This document shows, in pieces, positions 43,801 to 57,800 of a stretch of DNA of 64,000 bases. Origin of the DNA: Bolinopsis microptera (Eukaryota; Ctenophora; Tentaculata; Lobata; Bolinopsidae); NCBI RefSeq assembly GCF_026151205.1, contig NC_087084.1, positions 12,615,453-12,679,452 on the forward strand. Reading direction: 5' to 3'. A model generated the notes under the pieces. It did not search any database. It was given only the letters and a program-made list of their open reading frames with translations, and had not been told where the DNA came from. A program made the translations under genes and the position numbers. Position 1 is the stretch's first letter; every line of letters starts with the position of its first letter.

Positions 43801-46290
43801 TACTAAAACTACATGACTGCTCACCTGAGTAGGTGCTAAGATCTATCGGAACTTAGATGCAAGGCTAGCGACATACCATACATATAGTAAAAGGCAGTAC
43901 CAGGCAAAATTAAAGCCACTTACTATCGGTATTGTAACAACGAATGTAATGCAACAGGGACTTTTTTCCAGACGACCTAAACGTAGTTTAAAATAAGTCC
44001 AAGTATAAAGAAAGAAAATGCTGAGCATATCTTGAAATTACAGGCCTATCTCAACCTTAAGCATATTCGTAAAATTAACTTGAAAAAATCATTTCTCCAG
44101 GCTTTAAACAGTTTCTTTCAGTCGCAAGATTATTATATGAAAATCTAAATATGGCTTTTTAGAAAAAATCAAACGACAAGCCATGCCACTCAACGTCTCT
44201 GTCGCGACTACATTGAAAAATCTTTAAGAAATAAAAATCACGTACTAGGCCATCTTCATTGATTTAAGTAAAGCTTATGACACAATCTGTCATGATAAAC
44301 TGCTTAAAAAACTGAATGATTAATGGAATTCGGAGGACTGCAAATAAATTGTGATAGCCAGTTACCTTTCTATAGACAGCAAAAAGTTTCAGTACTTGAG
44401 AAGAATCCAAAAACCTGTCTGTAATATTTGTGTTCCTCAGGTCCAGTAATTATGGTCCACTTGCCATGTTCATTATCTACAGCGAATGAAATATCAGAGT
44501 CACAGACCTAGGTAAGTTTATACATATTTGGCCGATGAACACCAAACATATTTGTTGTAGATAAATTTATAAAACACTTTACTGCAAAGCTAATAAATTC
44601 TTAAACTTGTTCATCATTAATGAAGAGATAACATGCTGCAAATCAACATAAAGAAATGTAGTATATAAATCCACTTTTAATCCGAACTGAAGATATGACC
44701 AGATACAAACACCAATGAATTTAGAACTGACACTAAATAATATAGTAATTAAAAAGGTGGAGAAACTAAGTTTCTTGGAAGTCAATATTGACCACAAACT
44801 GAACTGGGATGCACACATAAAGAGCGTTAAACCGAAAATGAAAATGTGAAGATGGAAGACTATGTCGGAATTAGACGCTGTGGTACCAAAAAAACTATAT
44901 AAGGACCTGTACCACACCCTTTGAAACACACCTATGTTATGGAATATCAGTTTTGGGGGAGGTGTATCAAATAATAAACTAAAGCCATATTTAACAACAC
45001 AAAAGAAATGAGCCATAAGAATTCTCTTTGGTGATAATGATGCAAACTTCAATTAGTTCAAAACATGTGCCAGAGTAAGGCCTATCACTAGGAAAAGACC
45101 TTAAAGTTATCAAGCAGATGTTAGGCAAAGAATTCTTTGGAACTAGAAACACAGTAAACCAATCTGTAACGATATAACTTCCTGACTGTCCACAATCTTC
45201 ATAAGTTGCACTGTTTACTGGAAATGTTTAAAATTAAAAAGATGTTCCAATCACCATCTCAATGTTTCTCTTATTCACAGGTCACCAAGACGCGAAACTA
45301 CTTCATCCCACCCTCTCCATCCTCACTATTCACATCAATCAACTAGTATTTGGAATCACTGACCGTAAGTCAACAAGTGAAATAGACTACTCCACTCCCA
45401 TACAGTAATGCAAGAATAATCTTAAGGAAATCTTTGTTAGAACTACAATCTAAATATGACCGACAGCTTTGGTGCAGTTACAACTTTGATGCAAATGAAT
45501 ACATCATTGAACAAGGTTATTTAGTAAACATAATTCTATGTTATACCACGGTGTTATTGCAAAAAAACCATGACAAGGGCATCAACCTCATATTAATCTA
45601 AGAGACACAAAAAACGAATTCACATACAACAAATTTTAAAATCCTGCGGCCACAGGACCCAGTGTTTCCAACTCTAACCTCTTAACCAAACCGTCAAACC
45701 CCACTCTCCTTCTCCTCCTTACAGTTTATTCTATCCAATTTTTTTAAAATTAGAATAGCAGATATAGTATTTCTTTTAAATGAAAGTACATGGCATTTAT
45801 ACATTGTTATTTTTATCGTATGTATGTTTGTGTATAGTTGATTTTGCGACTGGGTATAATTGCTATATATATTTGAGCCTCACGTCTTCTCGTCCCATGG
45901 GGGTGGAGGTTTGTAGGCGAGTATGTGTTCAAATCCCTTACTTCGTATGGTGAACACTGAAAGTTTGCCTTATCCTTTGGTGGTCGAGTGTTTTTTGCCC
46001 ACGGGATCAAATATATGATTATCAATGACATTACTTTGACACCATAAACTAATCAACGACTTTAATAGATTCCAAAAATTTTACTAACACTTTAGCTAGT
46101 ATTATAGTAAATACAACACGATCGCATAATAGAGGAGCACATGGGTTTTCCTTGTTCTGCGAGTCTGTGTTTCCCCCTCGGTGGGCGACAGTTTGTTGTT
46201 GTGTAGTAGTGCTGGGAAATAAAACGCTTTAACTATCAATGAGTCAATGAGAGTACAAATTTTTTAAATTCTTTGACCTTATGCCACAGT
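40889..46290 (+). mobile_element. CR1/jockey-type non-LTR retrotransposon, copy A
   Basis: About 5.4 kb aligns base for base, with small gaps, to 58603-64000. Recognisable pieces in shifting frames are an APE endonuclease (GDFNI at about 42863), an RT opening motif FIDLSKAxDTI with KLLKKLN at 44248-44320, GVPQ-like and SVLGPL-like remains near 44435, an ADD-containing active site near 44534, FLxVNIDHKLNWDAHIKSV near 44775, and YGISVWGG near 44940. Order endonuclease then RT fits the CR1/jockey group. No frame is intact; single-base gaps occur about every ten bases. The right boundary is unclear. Confidence 0.85.
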
Positions 46291-49200
46291 TTCTGTGGTA
46301 AAAACAAAATTATAGTTAAACGTGATATCTGTTTAGAAGGCATGAAATTACTCCATCTCTAAGCATCTGGAAGGATAATTAAGCACACAAAGATAAACTG
46401 ACCTTTAAACATAGACCACCAGCTATATTCCACGTAACCAAGCCTCCGAAATAAATAAATTGCTCAACATAGAAACATCTTGCCTGATGACCCATCACAT
46501 ATGTGTCCCAGGGGTTCGGTAAAGCCTACAGGCAACATGGTCTTTTTACCAGCCACAATAAAATTGATCCAAGGCCAGTACTGTCTTAAACAGTAACCAC
46601 TATTTAAAAATAGAGTATCTTTTGCTAAAAATTTTAAATTTTAAAGTCATAGAGCAATCTCTCAATTTAAAATTTTAAGAATTAATTTACCCTAACTAAG
46701 ATGTGGTGCATTTATACTTAACTAAATTTCAACTTTAAAGTAAATAGATAATTAGTGACAACAAAATTATAGTTAAGACATAAATCCATTCTGCATTGTG
46801 TTTTCCAATATTAGAATTAAGAATATGTATTGATTGAAAATTGGTAATAAATTTAACTTATTGGTTTATTAACTTTTGTTTTCTATCATTATGGAAAAAG
46901 GAGCCAGTATGCCAGCAAGACTTTACTAGCCCCCGATTTACCACTTATAGAGCACAAACTCAAACCTAAAACGGCCAAGCACAAAAGTATTTACGCCACG
47001 ATTGGGTGGATGATTCCCCAAAATATTAATCACACGCGGCACTAATAATATAATTCAATTATCGATTTTTAGATATGTCCATCGATCGTTTAACACATAT
47101 ATAAAAGGGTTTTAAAGAATATTAATGTTTTGGTTGATGTATATATATCGATATTGAATCATTATTTAAAATTAGTAATGTGGTTTGTTCTTATTAACTA
47201 TTGAGTTACGTTTTCGAATTAAATTTAAAACATACTACAATACATTTCACAAAAACAAAACGACGGGGACACAGAAAGGAAGAAGGACAACACATCACAC
47301 GGACGGAAACTGCTGCTGTAGATGAGTAATCTGATATATATTAATATGTATCACTTGTTTCATTAAAATAGGTGTGATTCATACTTCTAGAGTATATTGG
47401 GCTGGCACCGTTGCTGCAGCAGTTTAGACATTGGGTTCCAAAACCGGAGTGTGATACAACTTTTTCCGCGTTACGTAAGTAAAAGATACAAATATAAAAT
47501 ATAAGAAAAAATACTGCAAGTTATTATTAACGATAAAGCGCGGCGCATTACAGTATTTCAGGCGCGGTAAATCACGCTGGGTAATGAAAATGATCAAGTT
47601 AACAATGTATAAGTTTGCGCGCTATACCTTGATTGACAGTGTCAATCCGACCAGATCGTTGCTCTGCGAGCAGAGCAACGATCGACGACGACGACGACGA
47701 ACGACGATGGACGCGCATCGAAGATGCGAAGCAAGAATGCAAGGTTCGCGCGGCGCGACGAAGCGGCGAAGTCCACCAACAATTACCCAAAATTCAGTCC
47801 CATATCTCTTCCATTAAGCGTTCGAAAACAAATGCGAATATAATAATTTTAAGATAAAATCAAAATGCACGTCCTACCTCGAATAAAGGTGGTTTTTCGT
47901 GATTTTCTTTTTTAGTTTTACTTATTTACCATGGCACGCCAGTCACTATCGCTTTGCACGGCGCTTTTTTTACAAGCTTCATGAACGTCGCGTAACAGGA
48001 AGAAAAAATACGTGAAGGGCAAACAAGAACTATCAAGCAGTTATGTCAAAGCACAATCCCAAAACTTTCAAGTTGTTACTGATAATGCAGACCCAAGCCG
48101 CTTGCCCATCTTTAGTAAACAAAAGTATTTTTTAGTAAACAAAGTATTTTAATTTATTATCAGTGCAATCGATTCATATGATATAATTATAAGATAAGAA
48201 TTAGTAGGCCACACCTATTTAACTGTTACGTTCGAGTAGTCGGCAAGGCTAAATATTAACTAGACCCTGGTCGATTAACATTTAAAAGGTGATTCTAATG
48301 ACACAAATGGAAATTTTAAGAAAAGACGGATCAAACACAATCCCAGACATGGAGACCCACGCAGAGACCATACATGCTATTGGCTTGTGCCATCTCCAAC
48401 AGGTTCCAGTGTCCAGGAAACTGTAACGTAGCTGGTCAACTAGTTTGAATTCACAAGGCTTGATGAGTCTTCTGGGTTTCTAGAGTAGGATTTGATGTGC
48501 CAGGTTTTTCAGGCGACATGAAATGTCCGAGGGAATATATAGTATATAAAAATCATATCAATAGAAAAATAGATCCAAAAATAGATCCAAATATTCACAC
48601 GGCAGTCAGGGAACTTCCAGACAGGATGCATTGAAACAGGTATAATTAGCGCTTTTGTAATTAGTTGTATGCAAGGATGGATTGCTGATGGACTAACGGT
48701 TTCAATGCCCCAGCCTATTTAGAGGGGGAAGCCACTCAATTTCACACGACCCAGGTGTTGTCAATTGGCGTTTCAAGTAAAGCTTTTTGATACGGCTCTT
48801 GATAAATGAGATGGGGGAAGAAAGAGTCGAAAATTACTAGAGCCAGGGACCATGACATTGTTTTTCTGTGAGATCAAAGGAAGCAGCGTGCGCTACTTCG
48901 AAGAAATTAGACGAGTATAATATTGGCAAATCCCAAACTGTATGCATTGCAATTTTTGTAGGTATAACCTACAAAAACCCGTGACGGACTCGTCGACGGA
49001 GTCTTGGAACAAATATATTTACCAGTATCACCCGTTCAAGGACGTTTGTCGCCCGTACGCTTGCGCACAATCATGTGCAATTAGGAACACTTTATTGTCG
49101 TTTAAAGCATGATAACAAAGCATTGAATATGAGTTACACAATGGACCATCGCGTATTTTTGCCAAAAATTTTTAAATCGAGCGCTATTCGATCGACAATT

Positions 49201-50278
49201 TTTATGAAAAGTATCACAAACGGGTTGTTATATGTTTCATAGTATAGTACCAGGTCTCAGGGTCGCTCACAAATTACGTAGATCATCCGAGGGAGGAAGG
49301 TTTTCCAATGATAACGATAGTGGTAATTTTGACACAATCGCTTTGTGTAAAAACTGATTTACGGAGGGGGAAGGGGTTAAAATTGTCCAAAAACTGATTC
49401 GTATTATGTGAACGACCCCTAAAATAGCTTGATTTTGGAGTCGCTTGTCCCTAACAGAACGTCTCCTTTTTTTTTCGGTCGGCGTGTGGTAAACCCTGCA
49501 ATGTGGCATTTGTCCTGTTTTCCTTTATCCTCTGTAGTAAATTAAAAAAGATGTTGTTGACACTGTACTTGACCTCACAAAATCGACAAATCTTGCACAA
49601 GTACTACTACAAGATTGCTTTCCCAGGAGCTATTTAAGATTCCTTTGATTTGTGTCCAGTACAAACAGTTGTGAATTGAGATTGCATGAAAATTAAGTCA
49701 CATAGTAAACGCAGTTATCTCCAGAAATTATAGTCATCATACATAAATTATCATTATTTGTTTTACCAACCATTATATAATTCTTAATGCCGTTGTTTAA
49801 TTAATTACAAGAGTTTAGCATTACTCCTATATTAAGATATAAGAGGTTGTTTTGGGTAAGCTACATAAACCAAGCTTCTGAATACTTTAAATATTATAAG
49901 TTTAACAACTGTTGTTCTGAGAACACATTCTCTCAATTTAAGTTTTATATCAAATTCGGACACTATGCCACTTATAAATACTAAGTTTTATAGGTAAAAT
50001 GGTGATATAATTTAATTCAAATGTCGAACATTACGTAAGTTAAAATCTGTTCAGTAAAATCAGTATCTGTGTCTCATGTTAAGATTCCAGTCTATCTAAC
50101 CAATTGAGCGCTTTTAATGCTTTACTCCACACAGATGACAATACTTCATAACAAAAATTATTCCCTGAAATTAGATAGTTCAGTTTTAAAACTTACTTTT
50201 CAGGAATATTTCAGAAGCTACTTCTACTACGGCATAGTCCCAATAGAGAAATAACAAGAGGAACATAGGGGCTGAAAA
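46291..50278. other. No supported gene
   Basis: AT-rich sequence. Around 47640-47770 is a short GC-rich island with CGACGACGACGA and overlapping frames on both strands, without a domain. A minus-strand frame at 49267-49509 looks repeat-derived. A palindromic GTTGCTCTGCGAGCAGAGCAAC lies at 47656-47677. Confidence 0.4.
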
Positions 50279-50298
50279 ATGAAGATATTTTCTACACC

Positions 50299-50349
50299 AT
50301 GTTTCTGTCTTTTGCCAGTGCAATCATCAATCTATGTTCGCTCAAAGGT
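50299..50349 (+). CDS. Candidate first exon with a signal-peptide-like start
   Basis: MFLSFASAIINLCSLK before a GTAGGG donor, phase 1 out. It would fit the exon at 52519 in phase, but the 2.2-kb intron is unproven. An ATG at 50279 gives another frame. Confidence 0.22.
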
Positions 50350-51492
50350 AGGGTAACTACATAATCATGTCTAAATACCAGTGACTTAACAAACCATGTG
50401 ACTAATATAATTGCTATTATTTAGAACCAAAAGTGATCATGTACCTGAAAGTGGACTTACATGGTGTCGTAAAATACACATTTAATTACTCATACTTCTG
50501 GTGACAGCCACTCCTCCGGGACAAGACACCAGCCATACCCTGAGTTTTATCGCGGAGTGACTTTACGTTGGAGCATGTTTGGCTTCAATGCCCCTTAAAT
50601 GGGTCAACTATCCGACACACGTGTTGGGAAAGAGTTGTAAACCCATTCCCGGATGCCTTGCTTGATAGATATTAGCTGGTACGTTAAACAAAGCTATGTC
50701 TGGTTTTATGATGTCAAATTTGAACAGGAGATGCATTGCCCTTGTATCCAAATGTGAGTAATGAAAATAACATGACATTAAGTAAGTGACGATAACTTAT
50801 GGTTTATTTTCAAATGAAACTCAGGAAAAAGTATAATATTGTCAAGTACCTTCGGTGGATGTAGATATAGTTGGAGTGCACTGACATGTAAAAGACGGTA
50901 AATCTGACGGCTCCTGGATTACGATTGTACTGGTGAATATGTTTACTTCACACATCCTTAGACACTTGGTTGGTACACGACAAATATAACTAACTTCTGA
51001 TCGTACATTTTAGCTTTTGATTTATTGATTGACTAACATTTTGAATCAAATCTGTATACTCTCACAGATTGCCGTCGTTTTTACATATAATTAAACCGAA
51101 TTGATTAAATTAAACTACTTTGACCAGAAAAAACTTGGCCAATAGTACAGACTTCTCATCGCTTGACAATAGAGCCTGCTCCTTGCCTGCTATTTTTCCA
51201 TGTCGTACTCACGAATTCCACAAATTAATATTCACTTACAGACAGACGGTCTAACTGTGTGGCTCCAGAGAATATGAAAGACACGGAATAAAGCTCACTA
51301 CATGAGTTAATGTGAACCTGTCACATTGGTAAGATATTTCAAACTTTATATAAATCCGAGCTGTGAGTGTTATCCCTGGAACTTGCAATTGGTTGGAGTT
51401 AATTGCTGTCCGTGTCCATAAATTTAACTTCCCTGGCTTCTTAAGTATAAATAAGAGGAGATGTATAATGCTAATCAATTTTGCAAGATATT

Positions 51493-51815
51493 TCAGGTTG
51501 TCATGATGAAATGGGGGGGCCGATACTCTCGTTGGCCACTGGAGAGATCTGGGAACCGCTCACATTCCGGCACAAAACACCCCGAAGTCGTATTCCCGAA
51601 ATCATCACTTTCGGATTTGCCAGTGGCCTCGTCAAAACTTCTCTTCATCACCGTGTCTGAGTTCGGCCCCCTATGTGCTCCATCAGGACCACTTACCCGG
51701 AATTCTTTAGCAATCCTGGGATCTTCGTTTTGTATAGGTAATGCACGGCCACCCGTCAGTGGATAGGTACGCTGATGCTTTTGCGGACTAGTCCTGAACG
51801 ATAGGTTTGGTAAAA
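51493..51815 (-). CDS. Unassigned last exon, disordered C-terminus
   Basis: Acceptor CTTGACAG, phase 1 in, 107 codons ending with TGA. It shows GGRALPIQNEDPRIAKEFRV, SFDEATGKSESDDFGNTTSG and FPDLSSGQREYRPPHFIMTT. The Ser/Asp/Arg-rich composition and higher GC suggest coding on this strand; a plus-strand frame overlaps and cannot be excluded. Family not recognised. Confidence 0.42.
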
Positions 51816-52518
51816 CTGTCAAGGGTTGAGAAACTCTGAAACTTTAATTTAGTTGTTAACTGGGTTTTAAATTTTCTGTCTCCACAGACTGATATAATTC
51901 TCCGTTTATTCATAAAAATTGCAACCCGTTACTGTATTTAACTTAAATGCCCTTAAAATTTCATCTTAACTATTAACAATAGTTTTTGCTGACAGTTTTT
52001 TCTGAAAATCATATTTTATCTATACATAACGATTTTGATTATTAATTAAATTGAAGTTAGTTTATTCACATTAAGTTAGTTTCAGATGTCTTTTTGTTGT
52101 ACTTTTCGCTCAATCGGTCTGTTTTTAGGGATTTAATATTATAACTATTCAAAATCTTCACCTTGACCCCCTAGACTTTTTAGTTATATTCTCGACGGTT
52201 TCAAATATTTATTTATAGAGTTGATGTACTACATATATTTTCAAGAACAGCGACATAACCGACTTACGTAAAATGATGATTTGGACCGATCTAGTAAGGT
52301 ATTTGTGGATGATCGTATGACGTATGACCAACTAAGCTTCTTAATTTTAGATCATGTTATTTATTTTCGCTGATTATGATCAGACTCGAGTTTACTGACT
52401 AAATCAAGGTTGGCAACTATTCTAATACTCAAAGCTTTTGGTTATTTTGCAACGATCCATTCTATATGTAAAGCTCTAAGTTTTCGTTTCCTGATTGATA
52501 TAATTCATCTTCCTACAG

Positions 52519-52784
52519 AATCTAAACCATCAAAATATCATTGTTTATACAATTCCCACCCTGTAGCAGAACAATGTCGCAGGTTCAGTATCCCCCCAAG
52601 CTCGAGATCGCCTGGCTCCAAAACTCCGAGCACAGAGCAACAAGTTAAAACACTGGACTTGTTTCTACAAGATTCCAATAGGAAGATGAGCACGGAGGCA
52701 GATCTGAAGCAGAAACCCGAGAGACTGAGTGCCGACCTGCCGGAGAACAGCGAGGTGAAGAACGTGTACAAGATAAGTTTATAA
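52519..52784 (+). CDS. Unassigned last exon, plus strand
   Basis: Acceptor CTTCCTACAG, phase 1 in, 88 residues then TAA. It shows SKPSKYHCLYNSHPVAEQCR, PPSSRSPGSKTPSTEQQVKT and RLSADLPENSEVKNVYKISL. Polar and charged, likely a disordered C-terminus. No family recognised. Confidence 0.45.
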
Positions 52785-54284
52785 ACATACAATGTAACAA
52801 GTTGTATATAAAACGTTTAAATACGTCTTTTGGATTAATTTTAATTCGTGGCTATGCTGGTACTATTATTTCGAGTAAAATTTTCGAGGAATAAGTTATG
52901 GGCACATCATGTATTTTTTCGTTGCAGGTGCGAGAATTTTCTGAAGTCCCTGCCCCACAAAAGGGCTGTTGGATGCTCACTAGGGAAGAGGTAAAAGTAT
53001 GCACTGTGTGCGAAGCAAACAAGGATGGTCAGCCGAACAGGAGATAAAGAAGTGTACTGTTAGCCTCTAAAGATGAACCTTCATAACGCACAGTTCGTAA
53101 ATGCACGAGGATCCAATGTATCACATTATCGCAGAAGGATGAAATTGTCTTGAGCTAGAGAATCCTTCGTTGTCTACGTAAATGCTAGTTTTAGAAGTGT
53201 CGTTAAAATTGTATCGCAATTTGCCCAACAGTAATGAACGATCAGTATCTTTGATTCAGCTTACACATTTTATTTTTTGAAAATCCAATCAAGCAATAAA
53301 AATTGATGTTATTACAATTATCAATTAATAATTGATGAATGATGAAAGCAAGCTTCTAAATTCGGGATAGCCGGTGCAGACAACGCCCGAAATCTAATGC
53401 ATCTACAGACCTACACAAGTGCAAGTATAGTAGGTAAATATTTCATGCAAGCATGTAGGCAATTTAAAATTAATAATTAAATAATAAAATAATATCCTCA
53501 GCACGATGACCAGGATGAGGAGCACACCAAAAAATTGGAGGATAGCTCAGATGAAAGCAATGTTGGAGGAAGATAGAGTGGGTGGCAGTGATGAAGGACT
53601 CCGAAAAGAAAATAAGAAGAAGAGTAGAAGAGCAAGAAAAGACAAGAGAAAGTCGATAATCCACGGATGAAGAAAGATACAGAACATGGTAATAAGAGAG
53701 TTCAGAAAAGAAAAATAAAAAGAAAAAAAAAGGAGACAATACATCCGTCTGACAGTGAGGATTCAAAAGATGATCATAGTTTCTGAGTTTCTGAGTTTCT
53801 GAACTACGATTTAATCTAAATACGGAAAAAGTATTCAATAAAGTACAGTCACTAGATGTTATCGGATTTACAAGTATACACTATGAATTGGATATAAAGG
53901 TATTAACTCTTGAATTAAACAGTTTATTTTGCTACAAATCTCAAACAGCGACTGTTTTTTGACACACTACGACGGGAATTTACAGTTTGACAAATATTAT
54001 TTGACTGAAAACGTCTACCACAGCATATTTACAATATTTATTGTGAGTTTTAAAAGTACGAACTATTTTTATAATGTTAAGAAGAACGAACAGATTCATT
54101 TCTGTGTTTTATTGAAGGACAAATATAGAAGTCCATCATTACAACTGTTCAATGTTTGCTATTATGGATTCATAATCACGTATACGCATGTCTTTTATAA
54201 CCCGGGACCGTTATTATAATTAGGATCACATAAAGCATGCTGAGAGGTAGACAACAAGTTATTAAGAAACACAAACAAAGCACA
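52785..54284. other. Possible exons upstream of WDR55, unresolved
   Basis: At 52928-53047 a strong TTTCGTTGCAG acceptor leads to an open stretch (VREFSEVPAPQKGCWMLTRE). At 53510-53780, after ATCCTCAG, comes an acidic then Lys-rich stretch with broken frames (DDQDEEHTKKLEDSSDESN), which could be the WDR55 N-terminus or another nucleolar-type protein. Frames are interrupted by likely base errors. Confidence 0.3.
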
Positions 54285-55546
54285 ATGAAGAAGCCCAAAA
54301 GATGTCTCAAACTAAACATCCTTCCCTTCGACATCAATCTCCCATCCGACCCAGACCTCGACAGCATCACAACCATCGAGGGTGAGATCGTCTTCCTGTC
54401 CCTGCAAGATGATTATCTCCATAATTAGATACTGTTCTACAGCACCGGACTCTTTCGGCGTTTTTTTTTTCAGCACTTCACTCCTGTCCATATTCAAGTG
54501 ACAAATCATTTTGTGAGTGTGATATTGAGACTAGGAAAGTACAGCATAGGTATCAAATGCTCACGATAATCCGCTGTATGTGCACTGTGTGAAGTACCAG
54601 GGAGGGAAGGATATACGCTACTGGGGATGACGAAGGGGTAAGTTTGTTTAACTTTCTTATAGTTTTTAGCTCGAGTTATTATTATTAGAATGTTTTTGTG
54701 TAGGTTATAATAAATTGATTATCTTTGCTGATTCTCTCAAAAAGTCAAAAATCATCAATCTTTCCTAAAATAGGCCTTGTGCATTTAACAAACATTACCT
54801 ACTGCCATTTCCAATTTACAGGTTATAAAATTGTGATCTGAGAAAAAAGAACCCATCGTGATACACAACCAGAGCACGACAACTTGTCATCTTCCTCCTT
54901 TCTCAGTTCGATTCCACAGGATCCACCCTGGGTAGCTGCCTCTGGAGATGGTCGCTCTCGTCTGGAACTCCACGACAACGCAAACTCATAGCAACTTCTG
55001 ACGAACATGTGACAGTGAAGCTGTTAACATTGACGTGGTCGTACCAACAGTAAAGTTGGTGTGAGGGGACGAAGGTAGTTGAACATATTTACGTGGGACA
55101 ACTGGGGAAAATGATCTGACAGGATACCCGTTCAGGAGGCAGATGAGCGTGGTTACTTGTTGTGGTTTGCGGAGGATATTCTATTTTTAGGAGTAAAGGA
55201 CGGTGTTTTATCCGAGCAACCTCCCTCTTCTCCAAACCCCTGACCCACATTGGGGATCACTCTGAAAACTCTATAGAGGCCATGTGTTTGGTCGCATGAT
55301 GAAGAGGAGATCTATGTCAAATAGGACATGATTAATTTTGTTCGGGCTGGTCCCGTTTGAGAAACTGGATGCGGATCTTAAGAAACTTTCTGTTGAGGAC
55401 AGTGATAAGGATAGTGTGATTCAAGAAATTATGATGATGAGTCAGAATCGTCAGAAGATGAGCAACCTTAAAAAAGAAAATTAAAACCATTGTTCGAAGG
55501 AAATTAAGTCGAACGAGACGCTGATTTTTTCAGCGACTTAGCTTAG
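54285..55546 (+). CDS. WDR55: WDR55-like WD40-repeat protein, frame broken by many small indels
   Basis: WDR55 is a nucleolar WD40 protein needed for rRNA processing. Pieces in order: TTIEGEIVFLSLQDD (54361-54405), AHDNPLY and a TGDDEG block (54560-54637) ending at a GTAAGT donor, then after the TTTACAG acceptor at about 54821 RKKEPIV, WVAASGDGRS, LNIFTWDNWGK with SDR (about 55080-55120), FIRATSLF, HIGDHSENSIEAM (55245-55290), SESSEDEQP and a final ADFFSDLA before TAG. These match WDR55 blocks LATGDD, SGDG, FNW...SDR, DG.IRA, GEH...E and DDFFAGL. At least eight frame breaks separate them, e.g. a missing G before ATCTGAG at 54837. Splice sites are kept, which argues against a processed pseudogene. 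Confidence 0.7.
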
Positions 55547-55825
55547 CTCACTTTTGTGAACGTTTTAAAGAGAATATTGTCTATACCGGTTTACTTTTTT
55601 ATTTAACTTTATGCTTTTACCGTATAATTTGCACTATAGTATGGTATTTTAACAGCCCTAATTATACAGATCTCAATCATTTGATTTTATATACTGTATA
55701 ATTGAGAACGACTATAAGCAACATTCAGCACAATTAATATCCAACTTTAAGTTAGCTGAAACAATGGTTATCTCAATATCGGTTATTTGAAGGAAGATGC
55801 AAACAAGATAGAGTAGAGGGATTGA

Positions 55826-57800
55826 GTGCGGGATGTGAAGTATTTGCCCCAACCCCCGACGCACCTACTGTGGCTCCCACGGTCACGGTATTCTTACACG
55901 TCAAACCGCGCAACATTCACCGGAGACCATATCCTCAAACTAGTCAAACAGGCTAATCGAGATAAGTTGCAGTTTTTTAAACTAACATACTCATCTCGGA
56001 CTTTCACCCGAGCCATACTGCAACTTGTTGAGTAGTTTTGTATGAAAAACAGCAGCATAACAACGTATCCTCTTCACTTTCAGGAAGCAGGTGTATCAAT
56101 ATCCGAGAATAGCTGTGTGAGTTATACTAAAGGACCGGGCATGGGAGCCCGCTCAGTCAGCACTTGCAAGTTGTAGCGCGCACTACTGGCGCAACTCTGG
56201 GAACCTTCCTCTCATGTCCTGTTTAACCATTGGTAATCCTCATGTTAGATGGGGAAACAGTCTGTATTACATGTTTGTTGTGAATTTACTCTTATTTTCT
56301 TCAGTATGATGGTTCTGCGTGTTTTGGTGAAAAAACAATTTCAATCCATTTCCAGTTGATTGAGTTACACATCCTTGAATTAATTTGTTTTTAATCTACA
56401 AAGCGAAAAAAGATATGTACATACTTCATGCCACATGGATATGGAAATCTATGAACAGTGGAAATAATTCCGATAACAAAATAAAAATGTTTATAAAAAA
56501 TTGATTATAAGGCAGATTGATGTGTAATAAGAAAGGGTAATCAATACAAAATAATCATCTGAGTATACTGAATACACTATAATCAAGTGTAGATGTATCC
56601 ACTGACCAGGTAACAGGCAATAACCCCACAGTACTCTACGTGTCCGTACAATACACAAGGTTATCAGTTACATGAATCAGAGATACATGATAATCGGTTA
56701 AACCCTGGAAATAGCTTCTGGCAATGCTCTGGACAGGTTTTAGTTTAAACGTTAATCAAATTGTAAAGATGAAAATCTCCGCTTTGTATTTCGTAAAACG
56801 TAGTTTTGTTAGCCAAACTTTGTATCTTGTATTTCAACAAGTGATTCTGGCCGTACTTAATCCAAATTAAGACGCCTTTCATTCAGTTTATAGCCATAGT
56901 GTTTGCAGTTAAGTATCCCGACCCCAGTACCTGGAAACCCCAAAGAGCCGCTAAATGCTAAACCGGACAAAAGTATTATAAGAGCTACCATAACTTGACA
57001 AAAGGAATGGCTTCATCTTATCTAGTTTGTCACGATGCTTAATCTAAGCAGAGACACCGACTCACCCTACAGTTGGTTTTAAGACTCGAGAGACTAAAAT
57101 GATTCATACCCTCATTAATTCGCGGTTTTTGACACCCACTAGGGATCCAAATTAGGCACTAAAAATATGACTTACCTATGGCCAAATAATTTATTATTTC
57201 AATGCTGATTTTGAAGGCCATAAAAGCATTTGACCCAGATCAAAAAAGTTTCATTTGTAAATCTATACGGATGATTTTTGCGGAAAGTTGCGTAAAGTTG
57301 ATGCCGGTGTCAGTAAACTGGCACGGATATATACAACCAAATATATCGTCCTCGCTTTATATATAGTAAGATAACTCGATATTTTTATTTTTGTTGATGT
57401 AATAATCATCTTCATAAACAATATACATCCCATTCCTCGACATTCAATTGGCGTCACCCTCTATTTTCCAGGGACTGTTATCGCCATCGAAGGGACGCTG
57501 TAAAGATGCTTGCGGCAGGAGGACTGCACTAAAGCGGATCTTTTGTTATACTTTACAGGTTTAGCTCAAAATCAAAATCATCTGAGCGTAAATTAACATG
57601 GGTTCTCTTATAAAACGACACCAGTTCAAACTTTCGTTTTGTTGAAACTTGCCGATAATGCATTTATCTGTTGATTAAACAGATAATACTACTTTATTTC
57701 CAGGAAACAGTAGTTCGCGAATGCTGGTGTAGATAACCGACAGCGATCTATCTTCCCAACAGACACAATTCCTCATGATCAGCCCCTCATCTGGGTTTCT
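55826..57800 (+). CDS. OSGEP: OSGEP/Kae1-like tRNA threonylcarbamoyladenosine synthase subunit, frame broken by small indels
   Basis: OSGEP/Kae1 is the catalytic subunit of KEOPS, making the t6A modification at tRNA position 37. Pieces in order: a PRRTY...GHGILTRQTAQH block (55850-55920), SYTKGPGMGA (56119-56149), VTGNNPTVLYVS (56614-56650) followed by SGNALDRF (about 56725), DPS and KGM blocks (56920-57005), CTKADL and YTLQ (57520-57558) and ETVV...VEITD after a TTCCAG acceptor (57705-57750). They correspond to YTKGPGMGA, TVLYVSGGNTQVIAY, GNCLDRF, TPEDLCFSLQ and ETVFAMLVEIT of the family, in order and separated by introns. Frameshifts occur within exons, including the HxxxH metal-site region near 56230. 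The last exon was not found. Confidence 0.72.

Noticed and set aside
44579-45052. 157-codon minus-strand frame
   Set aside because: Antisense of the retrotransposon RT region; the plus strand carries the recognisable motifs.
47584-47857. Arg-rich overlapping frames on both strands
   Set aside because: They come from a CGA trinucleotide run, with no domain or splice support.
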